Below are positions 53,332-64,000 of a DNA stretch of 64,000 nt, in pieces. Position 1 is the stretch's first letter. Each line of letters begins with the position of its first letter. The stretch is from Meghimatium bilineatum (lineage: Eukaryota > Mollusca > Gastropoda > Stylommatophora > Philomycidae), in assembly GCA_034231615.1 (NCBI GenBank), contig CM067306.1, forward strand, positions 44,894,094 to 44,958,093. The letters are read 5' to 3'. The translations under genes were made by a program, and so were the position numbers. Under the pieces are notes generated by a model. The model saw nothing but the letters and a program-made list of their open reading frames with translations. It searched no databases and had not been told where the DNA came from.

Positions 53332-55212
53332 GTAGTGCAGCTTAATACTTCAGAACTCTGGCGTATTACACACACATTGGGTGTATTGCAGTTTAGTACG
53401 CCAAAACTCGTTGTATTCTGGGATATTACTCACAAATACATTGTACTGACGCTTAATACACTAGAATTGAGTGTATTCTGGCCTATTACACATGATTTTG
53501 TTGTATTGCAGCTTAATACTTCAGAACACTGGCGTATTAAACACGAATTATGAGTATTGCAGTTTAGTACGCCAAAACTCGTTGTATTCTGGCATATTAA
53601 TCACAAATTCATTGCACTGAAGTTTACTACATTAGAATTGAGTGTATTCTAGCCTATTACACATGATTTCGTTGTAGTGCATCTTAATACTTCAGAACTC
53701 TGGCGTATTACACACAAATTGGGTGTATTGCAGTTTAGTAAGCTAAAACTCGTTGTATTCTGGCATATTACTCACAAATTCATTGTACTGAAGCTTACTA
53801 CACTAGAATTGAGTGTATTCTAGCCTATTGCACATGATTTCGTTGTACTGCAGCTTAATACTTCAGAACTCTGGCGTATTACACACAAATTGGGTGTATT
53901 GCAGTTTAGTACGCTAAAACGCGTTGTATTCTGGCATATTACTCACAAATTCATTGTACTGAAGCTTACTGCGCTAGAAGTGAGTGTATTCTGGCCCATT
54001 ACACATGATTTCGTTGTATTGCACCTTAATACTGCAAAACACTGGCATATTAAACACGAATTGGGAGTATTGCAGTTTAGTACGCCAAAACTCGTTGTAT
54101 TCTGTCATATTACTCACAAATTGTGTGTACTGAAGCTTACTACACTAGAATTGAGTGTTTTCTGGCCTATTGCACATGATTTTGTTGTACTGCAGCTTAA
54201 TACGTAAGAACACTGGCGTATTACACACAAATTGGGTATATTGCAGTTTAGTACGCCAAAACTCTTTGTATTCTGGCATATTACTAACAAATTGGGTGTA
54301 CTGAAGCTTATTACACTAGAATTGAGTGTATTCTGGCCTAATGCACATGATTCCGTTGTACTGCAGCTTAATACGTCAGAACACTGGCGTATTAAACACG
54401 AATTGGGAGCATTGCAGTTTAGTACGCCAAAACTCGTTGTATTCTGGCATCTTAATCACAAATTCATTGCACTGAAGCTTACTACACTAGAATTGAGTGC
54501 ATACTGGCATATTGCACATGATTTCGTGTTACTGCAGCTTAATACGTCAGAACACTGGCGTATTACACAAGAATTGGGTGTATTGCCGTTTAGTACGCCA
54601 AAAATCGTTGTATTCTGGGATATTACTCACAAATTCATTGTACTGACGCTTATTACACTAGATTTGAGTGTATTCTGGCCTATTACACATGATTTCGTTG
54701 TATTGCAGCTTAATACTTCAGAACACTGGCGTATTAAACACGAATTGGGAGTATTGCAGTTTAGTACGCCAAAACTCGTTGTATTCTGGCATATTAATCA
54801 CAAATTCATTGTACTGAAGCTTACTACACTAGAATTGAGTGTATTCTGGCCCATTACACATGATTTCATTGTATTGCACCTTAATACTGCAGAACACTGG
54901 CGTATTAAACACGAATTGGGTGTATTGCAGTTTAGTACGCGAAAACTCGTTGTATTCTAGCATATTACTCACAAATTGGGTGTACTGAAGCTTACTACAC
55001 TAGAATTGAGTGTATTCTGGCCTATTGCACATGATTTCGTTGTAGTGCAGCTTAATATTTCAGAACACTGGCATATTACACAAGAATTGGGTGTATTGCA
55101 GTTTATTACGCCAAACCTCGTTGTATTCTGGGATATTACTCACAAATTCATTGTACTGAAGCTTACTACACTAGAATTGAGTGTATTCTAGCCTATTACA
55201 CATGATTTCGTT
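53332..55212 (+). repeat. 11-mer HOR (1,881 bp), third copy
   Basis: Same order as 51,451-53,331. A private C to A change at 54,206 makes ACGTAAGAA (TAA) and splits the open frame into 53,890-54,207 and 54,232-54,960. Also ACTAACAAATTG near 54,286. Confidence 0.9.
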
Positions 55213-57093
55213 GTAGTGCAGCTTAATACTTCAGAACTCTGGCGTATTACACACACATTGGGTGTATTGCAGTTTAGTACGCCAAAACTCGTTGTATTCT
55301 GGGATATTACTCACAAATACATTGTACTGACGCTTACTACACTAGAATTGAGTTTATTCTGGCCTATTACACATGATTTCGTTGTATTGCAGCTTAATAC
55401 TTCAGAACACTGGCGTATTAAACACGAATTATGAGTATTGCAGTTTAGTACGCCAAAACTCGTTGTATTCTGGCATATTAATCACAAATTCATTGCACTG
55501 AAGTTTACTACATTAGAATTGAGTGTATTCTAGCCTATTACACATGATTTCGTTGTAGTGCAGCTTAATACTTCAGAACTCTGGCGTATTACACACAAAT
55601 TGGGTGTATTGCAGTTTAGTAAGCTAAAACTCGTTGTATTCTGGCATATTACTCACAAATTCATTGTACTGAAGCTTACTACACTAGAATTGAGTGTATT
55701 CTAGCCTATTGCACATGATTTCGTTGTACTGCAGCTTAATACTTCAGAACTCTGGCGTATTACACACAAATTGGGTGTATTGCAGTTTAGTACGCTAAAA
55801 CGCGTTGTATTCTGGCATATTACTCACAAATTCATTGTACTGAAGCTTACTACGCTAGAAGTGAGTGTATTCTGGCCCATTACACATGATTTCGTTGTAT
55901 TGCACCTTAATACTGCAAAACACTGGCATATTAAACACGAATTGGGAGTATTGCAGTTTAGTACGCCAAAACTCGTTGTATTCTGTCATATTACTCACAA
56001 ATTGTGTGTACTGAAGCTTACTACACTAGAATTGAGTGTATTCTGGCCTATTGCACATGATTCCGTTGTACTGCAGCTTAATACGTCAGAACACTGGCGT
56101 ATTAAACACGAATTGGGAGCATTGCAGTTTAGTACGCCAAAACTCGTTGTATTCTGGCATCTTAATCACAAATTCATTGCACTGAAGCTTACTACACTAG
56201 AATTGAGTGCATACTGGCATATTGCACATGATTTCGTGTTACTGCAGCTTAATACGTCAGAACCCTGGCGTATTACACAAGAATTGGGTGTATTGCCGTT
56301 TAGTACGCCAAAAATCGTTGTATTCTGGGATATTACTCACAAATTCATTGTACTGACGCTTTCTACACTAGATTTGAGTGTTTTCTGGCCTATTGCACAT
56401 GATTTTGTTGTACTGCAGCTTAATACGTCAGAACACTGGCGTATTACACACAAATTGGGTATATTGCAGTTTAGTACGCCAAAACTCTTTGTATTCTGGC
56501 ATATTACTCACAAATTGGGTGTACTGAAGCTTACTACACTAGAATTGAGTGTATTCTGGCCTATTGCACATGATTCCGTTGTACTGCAGCTTAATACGTC
56601 AGAACACTGGCGTATTAAACACGAATTGGGAGCATTGCAGTTTAGTACGCCAAAACTCGTTGTATTCTGGCATCTTAATCACAAGTTCATTGCACTGAAG
56701 CTTACTACACTAGAATTGAGTGCATACTGGCATATTGCACATGATTTCATTGTATTGCACCTTAATACTGCAGAACACTGGCGTATTAAACACGAATTGG
56801 GTGTATTGCAGTTTAGTACGCGAAAACTCGTTGTATTCTAGCATATTACTCACAAATTGGGTGTACTGAAGCTTACTACACTAGAATTGAGTGTATTCTG
56901 GCCTATTGCACATGATTTCGTTGTAGTGCAGCTTAATATTTCAGAACACTGGCATATTACACAAGAATTGGGTGTATTGCAGTTTATTACGCCAAACCTC
57001 GTTGTATTCTGGGATATTACTCACAAATTCATTGTACTGAAGCTTACTACACTAGAATTGAGTGTATTCTAGCCTATTACACATGATTTCGTT
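55213..57093 (+). repeat. 11-mer HOR of rearranged composition (1,881 bp)
   Basis: Same length as its neighbours but a different internal order. The segment with PIAHDSV/HLNHK occurs twice, joined by the CTTTCTACACTAGATTTGAGTG variant, and later monomers are missing: HIAHDF runs directly into IVLHLNTAEH at about 56,731-56,757. Private ACCCTGG (EPW) at about 56,274. It is an intermediate form related to the 13-mer that follows. Confidence 0.85.
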
Positions 57094-59316
57094 GTAGTGC
57101 AGCTTAATACTTCAGAACTCTGGCGTATTACACACACATTGGGTGTATTGCAGTTTAGTACGCCAAAACTCGTTGTATTCTGGGATATTACTCACAAATA
57201 CATTGTACTGACGCTTACTACACTAGAATTGAGTTTATTCTGGCCTATTACACATGATTTCGTTGTATTGCAGCTTAATACTTCAGAACACTGGCGTATT
57301 AAACACGAATTATGAGTATTGCAGTTTAGTACGCCAAAACTCGTTGTATTCTGGCATATTAATCACAAATTCATTGCACTGAAGTTTACTACATTAGAAT
57401 TGAGTGTATTCTAGCCTATTACACATGATTTCGTTGTAGTGCAGCTTAATACTTCAGAACTCTGGCGTATTACACACAAATTGGGTGTATTGCAGTTTAG
57501 TAAGCTAAAACTCGTTGTATTCTGGCATATTACTCACAAATTCATTGTACTGAAGCTTACTACACTAGAATTGAGTGTATTCTAGCCTATTGCACATGAT
57601 TTCGTTGTACTGCAGCTTAATACTTCAGAACTCTGGCGTATTACACACAAATTGGGTGTATTGCAGTTTAGTACGCTAAAACGCGTTGTATTCTGGCATA
57701 TTACTCACAAATTCATTGTACTGAAGCTTACTACGCTAGAAGTGAGTGTATTCTGGCCCATTACACATGATTTCGTTGTATTGCACCTTAATACTGCAAA
57801 ACACTGGCATATTAAACACGAATTGGGAGTATTGCAGTTTAGTACGCCAAAACTCGTTGTATTCTGTCATATTACTCACAAATTGTGTGTACTGAAGCTT
57901 ACTACACTAGAATTGAGTGTATTCTGGCCTATTGCACATGATTCCGTTGTACTGCAGCTTAATACGTCAGAACACTGGCGTATTAAACACGAATTGGGAG
58001 CATTGCAGTTTAGTACGCCAAAACTCGTTGTATTCTGGCATCTTAATCACAAATTCATTGCACTGAAGCTTACTACACTAGAATTGAGTGCATACTGGCA
58101 TATTGCACATGATTTCGTGTTACTGCAGCTTAATACGTCAGAACACTGGCGTATTACACAAGAATTGGGTGTATTGCCGTTTAGTACGCCAAAAATCGTT
58201 GTATTCTGGGATATTACTCACAAATTCATTGTACTGACGCTTTCTACACTAGATTTGAGTGTTTTCTGGCCTATTGCACATGATTTTGTTGTACTGCAGC
58301 TTAATACGTCAGAACACTGGCGTATTACACACAAATTGGGTATATTGCAGTTTAGTACGCCAAAACTCTTTGTATTCTGGCATATTACTCACAAATTGGG
58401 TGTACTGAAGCTTACTACACTAGAATTGAGTGTATTCTGGCCTATTGCACATGATTCCGTTGTACTGCAGCTTAATACGTCAGAACACTGGCGTATTAAA
58501 CACGAATTGGGAGCATTGCAGTTTAGTACGCCAAAACTCGTTGTATTCTGGCATCTTAATCACAAATTCATTGCACTGAAGCTTACTACACTAGAATTGA
58601 GTGCATACTGGCATATTGCACATGATTTCGTGTTACTGCAGCTTAATACGTCAGAACACTGGCGTATTACACAAGAATTGGGTGTATTGCCGTTTAGTAC
58701 GCCAAAAATCGTTGTATTCTGGGATATTACTCACAAATTCATTGTACTGACGCTTACTACACTAGATTTGAGTGTATTCTGGCCTATTACACATGATTTC
58801 GTTGTATTGCAGCTTAATACTTCAGAACACTGGCGTATTAAACACGAATTGGGAGTATTGCAGTTTAGTACGCCAAAACTCGTTGTATTCTGGCATATTA
58901 ATCACAAATTCATTGTACTGAAGCTTACTACACTAGAATTGAGTGTATTCTGGCCCATTACACATGATTTCATTGTATTGCACCTTAATACTGCAGAACA
59001 CTGGCGTATTAAACACGAATTGGGTGTATTGCAGTTTAGTACGCGAAAACTCGTTGTATTCTAGCATATTACTCACAAATTGGGTGTACTGAAGCTTACT
59101 ACACTAGAATTGAGTGTATTCTGGCCTATTGCACATGATTTCGTTGTAGTGCAGCTTAATATTTCAGAACACTGGCATATTACACAAGAATTGGGTGTAT
59201 TGCAGTTTATTACGCCAAACCTCGTTGTATTCTGGGATATTACTCACAAATTCATTGTACTGAAGCTTACTACACTAGAATTGAGTGTATTCTAGCCTAT
59301 TACACATGATTTCGTT
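57094..59316 (+). repeat. 13-mer HOR (2,223 bp), first copy
   Basis: Thirteen monomers with two tandem passes of the PIAHDSV - HLNHK - CCGTTTAG segment, linked by CTTTCTACACTAG. It holds an open frame of 470 codons (57,652-59,064), one of the two longest in the window. One ACGCGT at 57,681. Confidence 0.9.
57652..59064 (+). other. Longest open stretch (470 codons), not called a gene
   Basis: About eight monomers without a stop, from a TTG to TTCTAGCAT. The identical reading recurs at 61,756-63,168 because the whole 24-monomer unit is duplicated, not because the frame is independently kept. No in-frame ATG start was found. Predicted residues alternate hydrophobic and polar, as in a beta-rich repeat, but there is no signal peptide or known motif. 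Confidence 0.75.
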
Positions 59317-61197
59317 GTAGTGCAGCTTAATACTTCAGAACTCTGGCGTATTACACACACATTGGGTGTATTGCAGTTTAGTACGCCAAAACTCGTTGTA
59401 TTCTGGGATATTACTCACAAATACATTGTACTGACGCTTACTACACTAGAATTGAGTTTATTCTGGCCTATTACACATGATTTCGTTGTATTGCAGCTTA
59501 ATACTTCAGAACACTGGCGTATTAAACACGAATTATGAGTATTGCAGTTTAGTACGCCAAAACTCGTTGTATTCTGGCATATTAATCACAAATTCATTGC
59601 ACTGAAGTTTACTACATTAGAATTGAGTGTATTCTAGCCTATTACACATGATTTCGTTGTAGTGCAGCTTAATACTTCAGAACTCTGGCGTATTACACAC
59701 AAATTGGGTGTATTGCAGTTTAGTAAGCTAAAACTCGTTGTATTCTGGCATATTACTCACAAATTCATTGTACTGAAGCTTACTACACTAGAATTGAGTG
59801 TATTCTAGCCTATTGCACATGATTTCGTTGTACTGCAGCTTAATACTTCAGAACTCTGGCGTATTACACACAAATTGGGTGTATTGCAGTTTAGTACGCT
59901 AAAACGCGTTGTATTCTGGCATATTACTCACAAATTCATTGTACTGAAGCTTACTACGCTAGAAGTGAGTGTATTCTGGCCCATTACACATGATTTCGTT
60001 GTATTGCACCTTAATACTGCAAAACACTGGCATATTAAACACGAATTGGGAGTATTGCAGTTTAGTACGCCAAAACTCGTTGTATTCTGTCATATTACTC
60101 ACAAATTGTGTGTACTGAAGCTTACTACACTAGAATTGAGTGTTTTCTGGCCTATTGCACATGATTTTGTTGTACTGCAGCTTAATACGTCAGAACACTG
60201 GCGTATTACACACAAATTGGGTATATTGCAGTTTAGTACGCCAAAACTCTTTGTATTCTGGCATATTACTCACAAATTGGGTGTACTGAAGCTTATTACA
60301 CTAGAATTGAGTGTATTCTGGCCTATTGCACATGATTCCGTTGTACTGCAGCTTAATACGTCAGAACACTGGCGTATTAAACACGAATTGGGAGCATTGC
60401 AGTTTAGTACGCCAAATCTCGTTGTATTCTGGCATCTTAATCACAAATTCATTGCACTGAAGCTTACTACACTAGAATTGAGTGCATACTGGCATATTGC
60501 ACATGATTTCGTGTTACTGCAGCTTAATACGTCAGAACACTGGCGTATTACACAAGAATTGGGTGTATTGCCGTTTAGTACGCCAAAAATCGTTGTATTC
60601 TGGGATATTACTCACAAATTCATTGTACTGACGCTTACTACACTAGATTTGAGTGTATTCTGGCCTATTACACATGATTTCGTTGTATTGCAGCTTAATA
60701 CTTCAGAACACTGGCGTATTAAACACGAATTGGGAGTATTGCAGTTTAGTACGCCAAAACTCGTTGTATTCTGGCATATTAATCACAAATTCATTGTACT
60801 GAAGCTTACTACACTAGAATTGAGTGTATTCTGGCCCATTACACATGATTTCATTGTATTGCACCTTAATACTGCAGAACACTGGCGTATTAAACACGAA
60901 TTGGGTGTATTGCAGTTTAGTACGCGAAAACTCGTTGTATTCTAGCATATTACTCACAAATTGGGTGTACTGAAGCTTACTACACTAGAATTGAGTGTAT
61001 TCTGGCCTATTGCACATGATTTCGTTGTAGTGCAGCTTAATATTTCAGAACACTGGCATATTACACAAGAATTGGGTGTATTGCAGTTTATTACGCCAAA
61101 CCTCGTTGTATTCTGGGATATTACTCACAAATTCATTGTACTGAAGCTTACTACACTAGAATTGAGTGTATTCTAGCCTATTACACATGATTTCGTT
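59317..61197 (+). repeat. 11-mer HOR (1,881 bp), fourth standard copy
   Basis: Standard 11-monomer order like 51,451-53,331 but with CTACGCTAGAAG and PIAHDSV in place of ACTGCG and PNAHDSV. Private GCCAAATCTC (PNL) near 60,413. Together with 57,094-59,316 it makes a 24-monomer, 4,104-bp super-unit. Confidence 0.9.
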
Positions 61198-63420
61198 GTA
61201 GTGCAGCTTAATACTTCAGAACTCTGGCGTATTACACACACATTGGGTGTATTGCAGTTTAGTACGCCAAAACTCGTTGTATTCTGGGATATTACTCACA
61301 AATACATTGTACTGACGCTTACTACACTAGAATTGAGTTTATTCTGGCCTATTACACATGATTTCGTTGTATTGCAGCTTAATACTTCAGAACACTGGCG
61401 TATTAAACACGAATTATGAGTATTGCAGTTTAGTACGCCAAAACTCGTTGTATTCTGGCATATTAATCACAAATTCATTGCACTGAAGTTTACTACATTA
61501 GAATTGAGTGTATTCTAGCCTATTACACATGATTTCGTTGTAGTGCAGCTTAATACTTCAGAACTCTGGCGTATTACACACAAATTGGGTGTATTGCAGT
61601 TTAGTAAGCTAAAACTCGTTGTATTCTGGCATATTACTCACAAATTCATTGTACTGAAGCTTACTACACTAGAATTGAGTGTATTCTAGCCTATTGCACA
61701 TGATTTCGTTGTACTGCAGCTTAATACTTCAGAACTCTGGCGTATTACACACAAATTGGGTGTATTGCAGTTTAGTACGCTAAAACGCGTTGTATTCTGG
61801 CATATTACTCACAAATTCATTGTACTGAAGCTTACTACGCTAGAAGTGAGTGTATTCTGGCCCATTACACATGATTTCGTTGTATTGCACCTTAATACTG
61901 CAAAACACTGGCATATTAAACACGAATTGGGAGTATTGCAGTTTAGTACGCCAAAACTCGTTGTATTCTGTCATATTACTCACAAATTGTGTGTACTGAA
62001 GCTTACTACACTAGAATTGAGTGTATTCTGGCCTATTGCACATGATTCCGTTGTACTGCAGCTTAATACGTCAGAACACTGGCGTATTAAACACGAATTG
62101 GGAGCATTGCAGTTTAGTACGCCAAAACTCGTTGTATTCTGGCATCTTAATCACAAATTCATTGCACTGAAGCTTACTACACTAGAATTGAGTGCATACT
62201 GGCATATTGCACATGATTTCGTGTTACTGCAGCTTAATACGTCAGAACACTGGCGTATTACACAAGAATTGGGTGTATTGCCGTTTAGTACGCCAAAAAT
62301 CGTTGTATTCTGGGATATTACTCACAAATTCATTGTACTGACGCTTTCTACACTAGATTTGAGTGTTTTCTGGCCTATTGCACATGATTTTGTTGTACTG
62401 CAGCTTAATACGTCAGAACACTGGCGTATTACACACAAATTGGGTATATTGCAGTTTAGTACGCCAAAACTCTTTGTATTCTGGCATATTACTCACAAAT
62501 TGGGTGTACTGAAGCTTACTACACTAGAATTGAGTGTATTCTGGCCTATTGCACATGATTCCGTTGTACTGCAGCTTAATACGTCAGAACACTGGCGTAT
62601 TAAACACGAATTGGGAGCATTGCAGTTTAGTACGCCAAAACTCGTTGTATTCTGGCATCTTAATCACAAATTCATTGCACTGAAGCTTACTACACTAGAA
62701 TTGAGTGCATACTGGCATATTGCACATGATTTCGTGTTACTGCAGCTTAATACGTCAGAACACTGGCGTATTACACAAGAATTGGGTGTATTGCCGTTTA
62801 GTACGCCAAAAATCGTTGTATTCTGGGATATTACTCACAAATTCATTGTACTGACGCTTACTACACTAGATTTGAGTGTATTCTGGCCTATTACACATGA
62901 TTTCGTTGTATTGCAGCTTAATACTTCAGAACACTGGCGTATTAAACACGAATTGGGAGTATTGCAGTTTAGTACGCCAAAACTCGTTGTATTCTGGCAT
63001 ATTAATCACAAATTCATTGTACTGAAGCTTACTACACTAGAATTGAGTGTATTCTGGCCCATTACACATGATTTCATTGTATTGCACCTTAATACTGCAG
63101 AACACTGGCGTATTAAACACGAATTGGGTGTATTGCAGTTTAGTACGCGAAAACTCGTTGTATTCTAGCATATTACTCACAAATTGGGTGTACTGAAGCT
63201 TACTACACTAGAATTGAGTGTATTCTGGCCTATTGCACATGATTTCGTTGTAGTGCAGCTTAATATTTCAGAACACTGGCATATTACACAAGAATTGGGT
63301 GTATTGCAGTTTATTACGCCAAACCTCGTTGTATTCTGGGATATTACTCACAAATTCATTGTACTGAAGCTTACTACACTAGAATTGAGTGTATTCTAGC
63401 CTATTACACATGATTTCGTT
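61198..63420 (+). repeat. 13-mer HOR (2,223 bp), second copy
   Basis: Begins the second copy of the 24-monomer super-unit. The open frame 61,756-63,168 has the same translation as 57,652-59,064, and no difference was seen in spot comparisons of the DNA at the 4,104-bp offset. Confidence 0.92.
61756..63168 (+). other. Second copy of the 470-codon open stretch
   Basis: Same translation as the stretch at 57,652-59,064, shifted by 4,104 bp. It is described separately so the duplicate is not mistaken for an independent gene. Confidence 0.75.
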
Positions 63421-64000
63421 GTAGTGCAGCTTAATACTTCAGAACTCTGGCGTATTACACACACATTGGGTGTATTGCAGTTTAGTACGCCAAAACTCGT
63501 TGTATTCTGGGATATTACTCACAAATACATTGTACTGACGCTTACTACACTAGAATTGAGTTTATTCTGGCCTATTACACATGATTTCGTTGTATTGCAG
63601 CTTAATACTTCAGAACACTGGCGTATTAAACACGAATTATGAGTATTGCAGTTTAGTACGCCAAAACTCGTTGTATTCTGGCATATTAATCACAAATTCA
63701 TTGCACTGAAGTTTACTACATTAGAATTGAGTGTATTCTAGCCTATTACACATGATTTCGTTGTAGTGCAGCTTAATACTTCAGAACTCTGGCGTATTAC
63801 ACACAAATTGGGTGTATTGCAGTTTAGTAAGCTAAAACTCGTTGTATTCTGGCATATTACTCACAAATTCATTGTACTGAAGCTTACTACACTAGAATTG
63901 AGTGTATTCTAGCCTATTGCACATGATTTCGTTGTACTGCAGCTTAATACTTCAGAACTCTGGCGTATTACACACAAATTGGGTGTATTGCAGTTTAGTA
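63421..64000 (+). repeat. Start of the next 11-mer, cut by the window edge
   Basis: Three full monomers and 67 bp of a fourth, matching 59,317-59,896. The array continues to the right without change. Confidence 0.92.

Larger units (their letters stand above)
1..64000. repeat. Satellite DNA array, 171-bp monomer, spans whole window
   Basis: Every part of the window is a head-to-tail copy of a 171-bp monomer in one orientation. Monomers start at 152 + 171k up to 48,545, and at 48,715 + 171j after a single 1-bp deletion. This gives 373 full copies plus partial copies at 1-151 and 63,934-64,000. Each monomer is ordered C (51 bp), A (60 bp), B (60 bp). Typical composition is about 37% G+C with about five CpG sites. 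No unique sequence, gene, transposon or other repeat family interrupts it, and neither array edge is in view. The length and HOR organisation are those of eukaryotic centromeric or heterochromatic satellites. I do not recognise the family. It is not evidently alpha satellite despite the equal monomer length. Confidence 0.97.

Noticed and set aside
155..63642. About 90 forward open frames of 63-470 codons as protein-coding genes
   Set aside because: All are pieces of one 57-codon satellite repeat. They start at GTG or TTG; in-frame ATG is nearly absent (seen only at variants near 16,291 and 46,367). They are divided by recurrent stops (TTCTAG, TTATGA, CTGACG and others), and copies are explained by HOR duplication. 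No domain is recognised.
1..64000. CRISPR array
   Set aside because: There are no short direct repeats separated by unique spacers; every base belongs to the same 171-bp unit and no cas genes are present.
1..64000. Primate alpha satellite, because the monomer is 171 bp
   Set aside because: The sequence is not recognisable as alphoid, and its internal 51/60/60-bp structure is not that of alpha satellite. Equal length is shared by unrelated satellites.
1..64000. Bacterial or phage surface protein with long repeats
   Set aside because: There are no ribosome-binding sites, flanking genes or terminal domains, and stops cut the frame throughout. Arrays of 64 kb with HORs are typical of eukaryotic nuclear DNA.
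1..64000. Transposon or retroelement inside the array
   Set aside because: I looked for breaks in the 171-bp lattice, poly-A tracts and unfamiliar sequence. Phase is unbroken apart from one base, so no insertion that is not a multiple of 171 bp can be present.

Overview
The whole 64 kb window is one uninterrupted satellite-type tandem repeat. I see no unique sequence, no protein-coding gene I can support, no RNA gene, no transposon and no CRISPR array. The basic monomer is 171 bp, about 37% G+C by hand count on a typical copy. On a lattice starting at base 152 there are 373 full monomers plus a partial one at each end. Phase is kept from start to end with one detected net indel, a 1-bp deletion near 48,645. 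An array this long and regular, with homogenised higher-order repeats (HORs), points to a eukaryotic nuclear genome, probably (peri)centromeric or other heterochromatin from a long-read assembly. I cannot name the species. The 171-bp length equals that of primate alpha satellite, but I do not recognise the sequence as alphoid.

The repeat is nested at several levels. Each monomer has three related blocks: C (51 bp), A (60 bp) and B (60 bp). A and B match at 43 of 60 positions. C is an A-like block that lacks 9 bp in the middle. A and B each also split into two 30-bp halves that still match at about 60%. The inferred history is 30-bp unit, then 60-bp doublet, then 171-bp trimer with a 9-bp loss, then HORs of 2 to 25 monomers. 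All these lengths are multiples of three, so one forward frame persists through the array and gives long pseudo-ORFs. These have GTG or TTG rather than ATG starts and are cut by many recurrent stops, so I do not call them genes.

Layout: 1-4,426 dimer/tetramer HORs (342/684 bp); 4,427-9,214 mosaic with a trimer (513 bp); 9,215-13,489 12-mer HOR with a 4-monomer insertion; 13,490-15,883 mosaic; 15,884-18,277 7-mer HOR; 18,278-18,790 link; 18,791-25,630 14-mer, 12-mer, 14-mer; 25,631-28,879 mosaic 9-mer; 28,880-37,429 two almost identical 25-mer copies (4,275 bp each); 37,430-43,414 mosaic; 43,415-48,202 10-mer, 10-mer, 8-mer; 48,203-57,093 11-, 8-, 11-, 11- and 11-mers; 57,094-64,000 a 24-mer super-unit (13+11) and the start of its second copy. 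HOR size and homogeneity rise, and stop density falls, from left to right.

The parts act as a satellite that evolves by unequal exchange, not as a pathway. The most interesting points are the 30/60/171 nesting in one frame, a dyad (CTAGAAT, 7-base spacer, ATTCTAG) completed by the same base change that makes the commonest stop, the near absence of indels, and HOR copies that record recent duplications and deletions.
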